Assembly (NCBI RefSeq): GCF_024199925.1
Contig: NZ_JANADR010000001.1
Coordinates: 6,575,501-6,639,500 of the forward strand
DNA: 64,000 nt
DNA from: Bradyrhizobium sp. CCGUVB1N3
GTDB taxonomy: Bacteria; Pseudomonadota; Alphaproteobacteria; Rhizobiales; Xanthobacteraceae
Direction of reading: 5' to 3'
Positions 15,392 to 24,414 of this stretch are shown here, in pieces; the stretch's first letter is position 1, and every line of letters begins with the position of its first letter. The notes under the pieces are model-generated. The model had not been told where the DNA came from and ran no database searches. It saw only the letters and a program-made list of their open reading frames with translations. Made by a program: the position numbers and the translations under genes.

Positions 15392-17734
15392 TCAAGCCGC
15401 GTGGATCGTGCGCCACACCCGGTCCGGGGTTGCGGGCATTTCCAGGTTGTTTTTGCCGATCGCGTCCGTGATCGCGTTGATCACGGCAGCGGACGCGCCG
15501 ATCGCGCCGGCCTCGCCGCATCCCTTGATGCCCAAGGGATTGCCCGGGCAGAGCGTCGTGGTGTGGCTGAGCTTGAACGACGGCAGGTCATCGGCGCGCG
15601 GCATGGTGTAGTCCATGAACGAGGCCGTGATCGGTTGTCCGTTGGCGTCATAGACCGCGTGCTCGAGCAGCGCCTGCCCGATGCCTTGCGCAAGGCCGCC
15701 GTGAACCTGGCCTTCGACGATCATCGGGTTGATCAGGCGCCCGAAATCGTCGGCCGCCACGAAGTTGACGAACGACGTCTTGCCGGTGCCGGGATCGACC
15801 TCAAGCTCGCAGATATAGGCGCCGGCCGGGAAGGTGAAGTTGGAGGGGTCATAGAAGGCGCTTTCCTTCAGGCCCGGCTCCATCCCGTCAGGCAGGTTGT
15901 GCGCGGTGTAGGCCGCAAGGGCGACCATCGGCAGCGCGATCGCCTTGTCGGTGCCGGTGACCTTGAGCTCGCCGTTCTCGATGACGATGTCGGCCTCCGA
16001 CGCTTCCAGCTGGTGGGCCGCGATCTTCTTGGCCTTGGATTCGACTTTCTCGACGGCTTTCAGGATCGCGGTAAGCCCGACCGCCGCGGAGCGCGAGCCG
16101 TAGGTGCCCATGCCAAACTGCACCTTGTCGGTGTCGCCATGGACGATCGAGACCTGGCTGATGGGAACCCCTAAGCGTTCCGAAATGAGCTGGGCGAACG
16201 CCGTCTCATGGCCCTGGCCGTGGCTGTGCGAGCCGGTCAATACCTCGATGGTGCCGACCGGGTTGACGCGCACCTCGGCGGACTCCCACAAGCCGACGCC
16301 GGCGCCCAGGCTACCGACCGCCTTCGACGGCGCGATGCCGCAGGCCTCGATGTAGCAGGAGACGCCGATGCCGCGCAGCTTGCCTTGCGCCTTCGCCTGC
16401 GCCTTGCGGCCTGCGAAGCCGGCATAGTCGATCGCCTTCATGGCGGCATCGAGCGAGGCGTTAAAATCGCCGGTGTCATAGGCCATGATGACCGGCGTCT
16501 GGTACGGGAACTGGGTGATGAAGTTCTTCTTGCGCAGCTCGGCCGGATCGACCTTCAACTGCCGCGCCGCCGTCTCCATCATCCGCTCGACCAGGTAGCT
16601 TGCCTCGGGCCGGCCCGCGCCGCGATAGGCATCGACCGGCGTGGTGTTGGTATAGACGGCGACCACCTCGGCATGGATCGCCGGGATGACGTACTGGCCC
16701 GACAGCAGCGTCGCGTAGAGATAGGTCGGCACCGCCGAGGAGAACAGCGACATGTAGGCGCCGAAATTGGCGTAGGTCTTCACCTTCAAGCCGGTGATCT
16801 TGTTGTTGGCGTCGAACGCCATCTCCGCATGCGTGACATGGTCGCGGCCATGTGCGTCGGTGAGGAAGGCCTCGGTGCGGTCGCCGGTCCACTTCACCGG
16901 ACGGCCGGTCTTCTTCGAGGCCCACAGCGCCACCATCTCTTCGGGGTAGATGTAGATCTTGGAGCCGAAGCCGCCGCCGACATCGGGCGCGATCACGCGC
17001 AGCTTGTGCTCGGGCGCGATGTTGTAGAAGGCCGACAGCACGAGGCGCGCGACGTGCGGGTTCTGCGATGTCGTGTAGAGCGTGAAGTGCTCTTCCGCCT
17101 CGTTGTAGTCGGCAACCGCCGAGCGCGGCTCCATCGGATTCGGCGCGAGGCGGTTGTTGGTGAGATCAAGCTTCACCACGTTGGCCGCCTTCGAAAAGGC
17201 GTCGTTCACGGCATTCTCGTCGCCGATGACCCAGTCATAGATCTGGTTGCCGGGTGCCTCGGGATGGAGTTGAGGTGCGCCGGCCTTGATCGCGTCGGTC
17301 ACGTTCGCGACAGCCGGCAGTTCCTCATAGTCGACGACCACGGCTTCGGCGGCGTCACGCGCCAGGTTCTTGCTCTCGGCGATCACGACGGCGACGGCCT
17401 GGCCGACGAAGCGCACCGTCTCCGGCGCCATCGCCGGCCATGCCCCCATCTTCATCGGGCTGCCGTCCTTGGAGGTGATGGCCCAGCCGCAGATGAGGTT
17501 GCCGACCTTGTCGTCGACGATCTGCTTGCCGTTGAGCACGGCGACGACGCCCGGCAGCTTCAGCGCCGCGGAGGCGTCGATGCCCTTCACCTTGGCATGC
17601 GCGTGGGGGCTGCGGATGAAATGGGCATAGGTCATGCCCGGTAGCTTGACGTCGTCGACATACCGGCCCTTGCCGGTAATGAAACGCTTGTCTTCCTTGC
17701 GCACAACGCTTGCGCCAATGCCTTCAACACCCAT
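15392..17734 (-). CDS. coxL: Xanthine-dehydrogenase-family molybdopterin subunit, form II CoxL
   Basis: 780 residues, the usual length. Aldehyde-oxidase a/b hammerhead domain at the N terminus (GKGRYVDDVKLPGMTYAHFIRSPHAHAKV), then molybdopterin-binding parts (DVGGGFGSKIYIYPEE at about 251-266) and the C-terminal KGCGEAGAIGA with the catalytic Glu. The active-site loop reads AYRGAGR (369-375), the form II signature, not the AYXCSFR loop of true CO dehydrogenase, so the CO-binding Cu-S-Mo Cys is absent. The substrate is therefore uncertain; aldehydes or N-heterocycles are possible. It follows coxS by 83 bp. Confidence 0.9.
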   Translation of the reverse strand: MGVEGIGASVVRKEDKRFITGKGRYVDDVKLPGMTYAHFIRSPHAHAKVKGIDASAALKLPGVVAVLNGKQIVDDKVGNLICGWAITSKDGSPMKMGAWPAMAPETVRFVGQAVAVVIAESKNLARDAAEAVVVDYEELPAVANVTDAIKAGAPQLHPEAPGNQIYDWVIGDENAVNDAFSKAANVVKLDLTNNRLAPNPMEPRSAVADYNEAEEHFTLYTTSQNPHVARLVLSAFYNIAPEHKLRVIAPDVGGGFGSKIYIYPEEMVALWASKKTGRPVKWTGDRTEAFLTDAHGRDHVTHAEMAFDANNKITGLKVKTYANFGAYMSLFSSAVPTYLYATLLSGQYVIPAIHAEVVAVYTNTTPVDAYRGAGRPEASYLVERMMETAARQLKVDPAELRKKNFITQFPYQTPVIMAYDTGDFNASLDAAMKAIDYAGFAGRKAQAKAQGKLRGIGVSCYIEACGIAPSKAVGSLGAGVGLWESAEVRVNPVGTIEVLTGSHSHGQGHETAFAQLISERLGVPISQVSIVHGDTDKVQFGMGTYGSRSAAVGLTAILKAVEKVESKAKKIAAHQLEASEADIVIENGELKVTGTDKAIALPMVALAAYTAHNLPDGMEPGLKESAFYDPSNFTFPAGAYICELEVDPGTGKTSFVNFVAADDFGRLINPMIVEGQVHGGLAQGIGQALLEHAVYDANGQPITASFMDYTMPRADDLPSFKLSHTTTLCPGNPLGIKGCGEAGAIGASAAVINAITDAIGKNNLEMPATPDRVWRTIHAA

Positions 17735-17817
17735 GTCCTGTCCTCCCGACCGGAATTTGTTTGACCGCGCTTTCCATCGAAAGCTGCGGCGGTGGTTCGA
17801 TTAGGTGAGGTCGCCGC

Positions 17818-18303
<486 letters not shown>

Positions 18304-18777
18304 GTGAGTACCTCCCGATTGTTTGTTTGTAGTTATTCCAATTAGAGACAGCGCGAGCGGAACTTTGCAACTGGGATTTTGGGTGCCCTTCGTCATCGAA
18401 AGGTCATCGTGGCCAGTCGCGGGCGCGCGATTCGAGCATGACGTTCCGTGCCGCTGCCAGTGCGTGGCGCGACCCGAGAGACGCTTTCGGAAATCTGCGT
18501 CACGTCTGCCGCGGCGTGCTTTCGATGCCGCCGCGCGACGCCGCCCGCTCTCAGACCTCAGCCCTGTCGCGCGTCGTCTCTCCCTTTGATGCCTTGTTCG
18601 TTGCTTCGAATAGGAGCACGCGCTCAGGGCTTTGCAATCGCGATCTTGGTAGTAGGCGCGGGCGAGCTAAGTCATTGATTTTGTTGAGGGTGATCCTGGC
18701 GAGCCGCAGCCGGGCGGTGCGTTCTGCAAGCCGTGGTGATCGAGGGCGTTCTGGTGTCGTGGCTGCGACAGTCCATT
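18304..18777. other. Intergenic region upstream of coxS
   Basis: About 470 bp with short open frames but none that looks like a conserved protein. It holds the unmapped coxS promoter and ends at a palindromic repeat that borders a broken coxG. Confidence 0.5.
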
Positions 18778-18906
18778 CCGTCATTCCGGGGCCCGAGCGA
18801 AGCGAGGGAGCCCGGAATCCATCCGGCCGCACGGTACGTGGATGAATGGATTCTCAGATGCGCAATTGCGCATCATAGCTCGCGACTTCGTCGGCCCCGG
18901 AATGAC
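18778..18906. repeat. Palindromic repeat, CCGTCATTCCGGGG family (copy 2)
   Basis: Ends CCGTCATTCCGGGGC and GGCCCCGGAATGAC are inverted; inner arms CCCGGAATCCATCC / GGATGAATGGATTC. It is the same family as 4443-4539. Its right edge abuts the surviving part of a coxG-like reading frame, so it appears to mark where that gene was cut. Confidence 0.75.
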
Positions 18907-19225
18907 ATTGAGTGGATCAGACGTCAGAGCGACCGTGGTGCCGAGGGTTGGTCCGGTGAAGGCGGCGTTCAGCGGCAAGGAGACGCTGGCCGATAACCGC
19001 ATCATCGGCGAAGGCGCCGGCGGCGTCGCAGGTTTCGCCAAGGGCGGCGCGAAAGTCAGGCGCGAGGAAGAATCACCCGACGTCACCATCCTGCGCGACG
19101 AGACCGAAGCGCAGACCGGCGGCAAGCTTGCGCAGCTCGGCTCGCGGCTGATCGATTCGACGTCGCGCAAGCTCGCTGCGAATTTCTTCGAGAACTTCGC
19201 GACGCTGGTAGCGCCGTCATCGTGA
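18907..19225 (+). pseudogene. coxG: Remnant of coxG (carbon-monoxide dehydrogenase subunit G, SRPBCC fold)
   Basis: The frame encodes VRATVVPRVGPVKAAFSGK, then GEGAGGVAGFAKGGAKV and GGKLAQLGSRLIDSTSRKL, the conserved middle and C-terminal part of CoxG-like proteins. The usual N-terminal 40 or so residues (start of the SRPBCC domain) are missing and replaced by the palindromic repeat, and about six residues between the second and third strands are also lost (KETLADNRIIGEG is too short). An ATG exists at 18842, but it lies in the repeat. CoxG helps recruit or mature Mo-CO dehydrogenases at the membrane. It is divergent from coxS-L-M. I read it as a decayed gene. Confidence 0.7.
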
Positions 19226-19260
19226 TTGCTGCGGATGATCGACGCGCGACGTCAGGTGCA

Positions 19261-19301
19261 ACGATCGGATCGCGGCACGATGTCGCCGCAAATCCGATCG
19301 T
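19261..19301. repeat. Inverted repeat ACGATCGGAT-N21-ATCCGATCGT
   Basis: Perfect 10-bp arms (19261-19270 and 19292-19301), extended by TGCA on both outer sides with one base of slip. It lies 36 bp after the coxG remnant and about 220 bp before the PQQ dehydrogenase. It may be a hairpin terminator without a T-run or a regulator site. Confidence 0.5.
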
Positions 19302-19519
19302 GCATTTCGAGCTGCAAAATCAGGGCAAGACGCGAGCGTCGACAATGAGATGAGTGGCAAGAGCCGCCAGTGATTTGCACTACTACCTTCCGCCTATACT
19401 AAGCGCGCAAAGCCGATGCTGTAATTTCGAACGATGGCTCGCAGGCAAACTGCGCATCACGAGCGCAGCGCGCTCAAGCGCCCAACATGGCGTGCACACC
19501 AACACCGCGGAGGGAATAC

Positions 19520-21235
19520 ATGACCTTTGGAACGAAGGGCTTTTTGGCTGGCATTTCGATGATTGCGATGCTGGCCGCCGGCACGTCCGGCGTTCGCGCC
19601 AACGACTCCTTGCTCAAGGCGCAATCCGATTCGAACCAGTGGGCCGTTGCCGGCCACGACTACGGCAACACGCGCTTCAGCCCGCTCAATCAGATCAACG
19701 CCGAGAACGCAGGCAAGCTGACGCTCGCCTATTCGTTCTCGCTGGCGTCGCTGCGCTCGAACGAATCCTCGCCGATCGTGATCGGCAACACGCTCTATGT
19801 TTCGAGCTCCTGGGGCCCGAAATACGTCTACGCGCTCGATGCCGCGACCGGCGCGCGCAAATGGACCTGGGAGCCCGACATTCCCGATGACGTGCTGCAA
19901 TACGCCTGCTGTGACGTGAACAATCGCGGCGTTTCTTACGCCGACGGCAAGATCTTCGTCGGCCGCCTCGACGGCAAGCTGACGGCGCTCGATGCTGCGA
20001 CCGGCAAGGCGCTGTGGACCGCCAAGGTGGTCGACTACAAGCAGGGTTCGGTCATCACGTCGCCGCCGCTCGTCGTTCGCGACAAGGTCATCACCGGCTT
20101 CGGTGGCGGCGAGTACGGTGCGCGCGGCGCGCTGCTGGCCTTCGACATCAACACCGGCAAGCAGGTGTGGCAGATCTACACCGTGCCTGCGCCGGATGAG
20201 CCCGGCGGTGATAGCTGGAAGGGAGATACCGCTCAGCATGGCGGCGGCGCGGCCTGGCTGGTCGGCTCCTACGATGCCAAGACCGACACCGTTTACTGGG
20301 GCACCAGCAACCCGGGGCCGTGGAATACGGCGGTTCGTTCGACCGGCGATGGCAATTTCGGCAAGCTGACCAACCTCTACACGGCATCGACGCTCGCGCT
20401 CGATCCCAACACCGGCAAGATCAAGTGGCACATCCAGACCACGCCGGCGGATGCCTGGGACTATGACGGCGTCAACGAGGCCGTTCTTGCCGATCTGAAG
20501 ATCGGCAACGACACGGTTCCGACACTGATGAAGGCGGATCGCAACGGCTTCTTCTTCGTCGCCAACCGCGAGACCGGCAAGGTGCTTTCGGCAGAGAAAT
20601 ACGTGTTCACGAGCTGGGCACAGAAGTGGGATACCGCCACGATGCGCGCGGTCGAGGATCCCGACAAGCGTCCGGGACCGAACCATCCCGCCAAGGACAT
20701 CTGCCCGAACCTGATCGGCGGCAAGAACTGGCAACCGATGTCGTTCAACCCGCAGACCGGTCTGGTCTACATCCCGTCCAACAATGTCTGCATGGACTGG
20801 TCGGTGTCTGACGTCGCCTACAAGCGCGGCGTGTTCTATCTCGGCGCCGAATTCCCGACCAAGGAAGGTCCCGGCGGCTTCCTCGGCGAGTTGGTCGCTT
20901 GGGATCCGGTGGCCCAGAAGAAGGTCTGGTCGATCAAGGAAGACCTGCCGTTCAACGGCGGCACGCTGACCACCGGTGGCGGCCTGGTGTTTGCCGGCAA
21001 CATCCATGGCGACTTCCGCGCCATCGATGCGAAGTCCGGCAAGGTGCTGTGGAGCAAGAATCTCGGCTCCGGCATCGGCGCGGGTCCGGTGACTTACCAG
21101 GTCGACGGCAAGCAATACGTCGCAATCGTCGTCGGCCGCACGGCTTCGCTGCCTGCGTTTCTGGGCGAGGTAGGCAAGAAGATGACGGCCGCAGCTCCCG
21201 AGGGCGGTTCGCTCTTCGTGTTCTCCGTCCAGTGA
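19520..21235 (+). CDS. PQQ-dependent alcohol dehydrogenase with lanthanide-type active site
   Basis: 571 residues from ATG at 19520 after GGAGGGAATAC. Signal peptide to about residue 27 (ends GVRAND), so it is periplasmic. Quinoprotein propeller repeats (W-docking motifs such as LDAATGKALW) are clear. Adjacent cysteines Cys130-Cys131 form the known disulfide over PQQ. Metal ligands are Glu198 (GGGEYG), Asn264 (GTSNPGP) and the catalytic Asp314, followed two residues later by Asp316 (AWDYDG). The extra Asp marks XoxF/ExaF/PedH-type lanthanide-dependent enzymes; calcium enzymes have Ala or Ser there. It oxidises methanol, ethanol or similar alcohols; which one is not clear. A terminator follows. 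Confidence 0.9.
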   Translation: MTFGTKGFLAGISMIAMLAAGTSGVRANDSLLKAQSDSNQWAVAGHDYGNTRFSPLNQINAENAGKLTLAYSFSLASLRSNESSPIVIGNTLYVSSSWGPKYVYALDAATGARKWTWEPDIPDDVLQYACCDVNNRGVSYADGKIFVGRLDGKLTALDAATGKALWTAKVVDYKQGSVITSPPLVVRDKVITGFGGGEYGARGALLAFDINTGKQVWQIYTVPAPDEPGGDSWKGDTAQHGGGAAWLVGSYDAKTDTVYWGTSNPGPWNTAVRSTGDGNFGKLTNLYTASTLALDPNTGKIKWHIQTTPADAWDYDGVNEAVLADLKIGNDTVPTLMKADRNGFFFVANRETGKVLSAEKYVFTSWAQKWDTATMRAVEDPDKRPGPNHPAKDICPNLIGGKNWQPMSFNPQTGLVYIPSNNVCMDWSVSDVAYKRGVFYLGAEFPTKEGPGGFLGELVAWDPVAQKKVWSIKEDLPFNGGTLTTGGGLVFAGNIHGDFRAIDAKSGKVLWSKNLGSGIGAGPVTYQVDGKQYVAIVVGRTASLPAFLGEVGKKMTAAAPEGGSLFVFSVQ

Positions 21236-21241
21236 CCACTC

Positions 21242-21281
21242 GCGCGCGTATCTCAGAGGTGACGGGATACGCGCGCGCTTT
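21242..21281 (+). terminator. Rho-independent terminator after the PQQ dehydrogenase
   Basis: Perfect 10-bp stem GCGCGCGTAT / ATACGCGCGC with a 15-base loop, followed by TTTTT. It starts 7 bp after the stop codon. The next gene on the same strand starts 82 bp later, so it either ends the transcript or lowers read-through. Confidence 0.85.
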
Positions 21282-21362
21282 TTCCAGACGATCGTTGCGG
21301 CATCGGCTGATGCCGTCTGCCGCAACGCCTGGTCCAACAATTCCCAACCACGGGAGATGAGG

Positions 21363-22565
21363 ATGCGCCGCAATCATCTTGGAAGTGGCAAGAGCCGAAA
21401 TCGCGCCATTGCCGGACTTGTCGCATGGGCTGCCGCGTCCGCGATGATCGCGCCGGCCACGACTGCTCACGGAGACGAGGCGCAGCCGTTCCGGCTCTGC
21501 GCCGATCCGACCAATCTGCCGTTCTCCAGCGATAATCCGTTGCAGCCGGGCTTCTATGTCGAGATCGGGCAGGCCCTTGCGCAGGCGCTCGGCCAGCCGA
21601 TCGCGTATGACTGGTACAAATCCTATTTCGGCAAGCGCACCGTGCGCGTCACGCTGCTCGGCAAGCAGTGCGACGCCATGATCGGCCTGCCGCGCTCCGA
21701 AGATTTCATGGGACCGGCCGTGATCTTCTCCAACACTTTCGCGAAGGAAGGCTACGCCCTGGTGGCGGCGAAGGGGCAGGCGATCGGCGGCGTCGAGGGC
21801 CTCAAGGGCAAGCGCGTCGCCGTGCAGTTCGCCAGCACGCCGCAAAACCTGCTCGCGAGTCGAAACGACATCCAGATGGTCACCGTGCTGTCGCCCGAGG
21901 AAGGCATGCAGGCGCTCGACAAGGGCAAAGCGGACGTCGCCTTCATTTGGGGGCCCGTCGCCGGCTGGCTGAACAAGACCACCTACAGCGATCGCTATCA
22001 GATCGAGCTCACCGAAGGCGACGGCCTCTCATGGGATGCGGCCATCGGCTTCGCGAAGACGTCGACGGAGCTGCGCGATCGCGTCGATGCCGTCCTGCCG
22101 CAGCTTCAGAAGACGATCGCCGATCTCGCGGAGAAATACGGCCTGCCGACCGGCCAACCGGTTCGCTTCGGCGCGGCCCAGGCCGTGCCGGCGGGAACAA
22201 CGACGGGAGCGGGAACCGGAGCCCAAGTGACTGCCCAAGTGACTGAGGTCGCCAACGTGGTGGCAACCGAGACCAAGGGTGACGCGGCCGCGCCAAGCGC
22301 CGAAGCCGTCGGCACGGGCAAGGAGATCTTCAACGGCACCTGCGCGCATTGTCACGGTCCCGACGCGATCCAGAGCGAGAAGAAGATCGATCTGCGGCTG
22401 CTGCGTCACCGCTACGGCGACGAGATGCGCGAGAAATACTGGGCCACCGTGCATGAAGGACGGCCTGCCAAGGGCATGCCGGCCTGGAAGGAAGTCTTCA
22501 CCGACGACCAGTTCGACAGCATCTATTCCTTTCTGCTGACGGTTCAGTCCGAATCGGACGACTGA
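21363..22565 (+). CDS. XoxJ-like periplasmic binding protein fused to cytochrome c
   Basis: 400 residues from ATG at 21363 (GGGAG six bases before); another ATG at 21357 is too close to that site. Signal peptide ends about residue 37 (TTAHGDEA). Residues 42-262 are a solute-binding-protein fold (LCADPTNLPFSSDNPLQPGFYVEI, KQCDAMIGLPRSEDF, KGKRVAVQFASTPQNLL), as in MxaJ/XoxJ proteins that serve PQQ methanol dehydrogenases. After an Ala/Thr/Gly-rich linker (about 270-318) comes a class I cytochrome c: haem motif CAHCH (Cys327, Cys330, His331) and axial Met372 (KGMPAW). It joins XoxJ and XoxG roles, folding partner and electron acceptor, in one chain. It is directly downstream of the dehydrogenase. 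Confidence 0.85.
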   Translation: MRRNHLGSGKSRNRAIAGLVAWAAASAMIAPATTAHGDEAQPFRLCADPTNLPFSSDNPLQPGFYVEIGQALAQALGQPIAYDWYKSYFGKRTVRVTLLGKQCDAMIGLPRSEDFMGPAVIFSNTFAKEGYALVAAKGQAIGGVEGLKGKRVAVQFASTPQNLLASRNDIQMVTVLSPEEGMQALDKGKADVAFIWGPVAGWLNKTTYSDRYQIELTEGDGLSWDAAIGFAKTSTELRDRVDAVLPQLQKTIADLAEKYGLPTGQPVRFGAAQAVPAGTTTGAGTGAQVTAQVTEVANVVATETKGDAAAPSAEAVGTGKEIFNGTCAHCHGPDAIQSEKKIDLRLLRHRYGDEMREKYWATVHEGRPAKGMPAWKEVFTDDQFDSIYSFLLTVQSESDD

Positions 22566-22670
22566 ACGATCTTGACCGGACGCGATCGGGAGGATGTGGT
22601 AGCGTCCATCCGGCATCATCCCGGTGCCGGACGGTCGCCGCAGGAATGCGCCGCTTCCGCTCCTGCGGCG

Positions 22671-22730
22671 GACTCTTGTGCGATCGACTCTTGTGCGATC
22701 GATTCTTGGGCGATCGATTCCTGGGAAGGC
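22671..22730 (+). repeat. Four tandem 15-bp repeats before a response-regulator start
   Basis: Two exact copies of GACTCTTGTGCGATC (22671-22685, 22686-22700), one with two changes (GATTCTTGGGCGATC, 22701-22715) and a fourth degenerate copy (GATTCCTGGGAAGGC, 22716-22730). The array ends three bases before the ATG at 22734. The 15-bp unit is a multiple of three, so copy-number change would keep any upstream frame open. Confidence 0.85.
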
Positions 22731-22733
22731 GCC

Positions 22734-23420
22734 ATGACCAGCTTCCTGATCATCGACGATCATCCGCTGTTTCGCGAGGCGCTTGGCAATGCGGTGCGGC
22801 TGGCATTGCCGGAGGCGCGGATATTCGAGGCGATGTCGATCGAGGACGCCCTGCATATTCTGTCGGCCGAACAGGGCATCGACCTCGCGCTGCTCGATCT
22901 GTCGCTGCCGGATGCGACCGGCTTCTCCGGCTTTCTCCGTTTGCGCGAGACCTATCCGCGCCTGCCTGTCGCCATCGTGTCGAGCGAGGAGGACCAGCAC
23001 GTCGTCCGCGAGGCGCTGGCGCTGGGCGCCGCCGGCTATCTGCCGAAGTCGACGTCGAAGCGCGAGCTCGCGCAATCGATCGAGGGCGTGCTGAGCGGAT
23101 CGGTGTCGGTGCCAAAGGATTTTGTCGCAACGCCGCAGCGGCGCCGCGCCGACACCAGCAAGGCGCTTGCGGTCAAGCTGCGCGAGCTCACGCCGCAGCA
23201 GCTTCGCGTGCTCGATCTCCTGCGCCGCGGCTATCCGAACCGGCAGATCGCCCAGGAGCTTCAACTCGCCGAATCCACCGTGAAGGCGCACATCACCGAG
23301 ATCCTGCGCAAGCTCGGCCTGTTCAGCCGCAACAAGGCGATCATCGAGATCGGCAAGATGGACCTGCCCGATCCCAAGGGCCGGCCGTATGCGCGGCTCG
23401 ATCGCGGCAGGCCGCAATGA
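22734..23420 (+). CDS. LuxR-type response regulator (first of two)
   Basis: 228 residues from ATG at 22734. N-terminal receiver domain (FLIIDDHPLFREAL; phospho-acceptor Asp55 in LALLDLSLPD; Lys in GYLPKS) and C-terminal LuxR/FixJ helix-turn-helix (ELTPQQLRVLDLLRRGYPNRQIAQELQLAESTVKAHITEILRKLG). The frame is open upstream to 22572 through the tandem repeat, giving DSCAI-type repeats, but the receiver begins at this ATG. No kinase gene directly adjoins it; the hybrid kinase at 24415-25773 is the nearest candidate partner. Likely controls alcohol-oxidation genes, by position. Confidence 0.88.
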   Translation: MTSFLIIDDHPLFREALGNAVRLALPEARIFEAMSIEDALHILSAEQGIDLALLDLSLPDATGFSGFLRLRETYPRLPVAIVSSEEDQHVVREALALGAAGYLPKSTSKRELAQSIEGVLSGSVSVPKDFVATPQRRRADTSKALAVKLRELTPQQLRVLDLLRRGYPNRQIAQELQLAESTVKAHITEILRKLGLFSRNKAIIEIGKMDLPDPKGRPYARLDRGRPQ

Positions 23421-23543
23421 GGCGCACTCTCGTTCTTGACCTGGATCAACCTGGTTCGCCCCGGCTGAGGCATTCTCATGTTAACGTCGAACCCGGCAAC
23501 ATATTGGGCAAGATCTTGGGATCTTAGAAATGGCTCAGGCGTG

Positions 23544-24230
23544 ATGCGATTTCTGATTGTCGAAGACCATCCGCTGTTTTGCGAGGCGCTTGAAGGCGCG
23601 CTGCAGATGGTGGCGCCCGAGGCCGACATCCTTCAGGCGACGTCGATCGACGGCGCGCTCGAGCTGTTGTCGGCGACCGCGGGGCTCGATCTCATTCTCC
23701 TTGATCTGTCGATGCCGGGCACGACGGGTCTTTCGGGCATCATTCGCATCCGCAAGGCATTTCCCAAAATTCCCGTCGTCATCGTGTCGGGGCATCAGGA
23801 TCCGCAGATCATTTCCGGTGCACTGTCGCTCGGCGTCGCCGGTTACATCCTGAAATCCTCGTCCAAGCAGGATTTCGCGCAGTCGATCGGCGAGGTGCTG
23901 CGCGGCGCGGTCTGCGTTCCCACCGCCTACCGTGCGACCCGTCCGCAGCGCGCCGCCGGCCCCGCACAGGATCTCATCAAGCGCCTGCACGAGCTGACGC
24001 CGCAGCAATTGCGCGTGCTCGAAATGCTCAAGCGCGGCCTGCAGAACAAGCAGATCGCCTATGAGCTGAAGATTTCGGAGACCACCGTGAAGGTCCACGT
24101 CTCCGACATCCTGCGCAAGCTCAATGTGCTGAGCCGCACCAAGGCGATCGTCGAGATGTCCCGTATCGACTTCGCGACGCTGGCGAGCGAAGGGGCGAGA
24201 GCGAAGCACGATCGCGCGCAGTCCGAGTAG
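23544..24230 (+). CDS. LuxR-type response regulator (second of two)
   Basis: 228 residues from ATG at 23544 (a GTG sits one codon upstream). Receiver domain with Asp54 (LILLDLSMPGTTGLSG) and Lys in GYILKSSSKQDF; LuxR-type DNA-binding domain HELTPQQLRVLEMLKRGLQNKQIAYELKISETTVKVHVSDILRKLNVLSRTKAIVEM. It is clearly a paralogue of the gene at 22734-23420, same length and same unusual spacing between domains, so a local duplication is likely. The recognition helices differ (LAESTVKAHI against ISETTVKVHV), so the two may bind related sites. Convergent with the hybrid kinase. Confidence 0.88.
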   Translation: MRFLIVEDHPLFCEALEGALQMVAPEADILQATSIDGALELLSATAGLDLILLDLSMPGTTGLSGIIRIRKAFPKIPVVIVSGHQDPQIISGALSLGVAGYILKSSSKQDFAQSIGEVLRGAVCVPTAYRATRPQRAAGPAQDLIKRLHELTPQQLRVLEMLKRGLQNKQIAYELKISETTVKVHVSDILRKLNVLSRTKAIVEMSRIDFATLASEGARAKHDRAQSE

Positions 24231-24414
24231 CCGGACGGCTGCGATAGCCCTTGCCGCTCTTCGCGACGATACCCTTTTGCCGGTGATTTGCCCGACGTGT
24301 CAAACTATTTTCGGATAAAGCGCAGGGCGCGGCCACCAAGCCGCGTCTACTTTGCATGGGGTTGTTTTGGGGATTTTGTGGCGGCCGGTGTGATTACCCC
24401 GATCCCATCCCACC

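Noticed and set aside
18438..18845. N-terminal half of coxG before the palindromic repeat
   Set aside because: Frames here show only vague likeness (for example [11 protein letters not shown]); not enough to join to the relic.
19375..19400. Sigma-70 promoter TTGCAC / TATACT before the PQQ dehydrogenase
   Set aside because: The spacer is only 14 bp, too short for a normal promoter.
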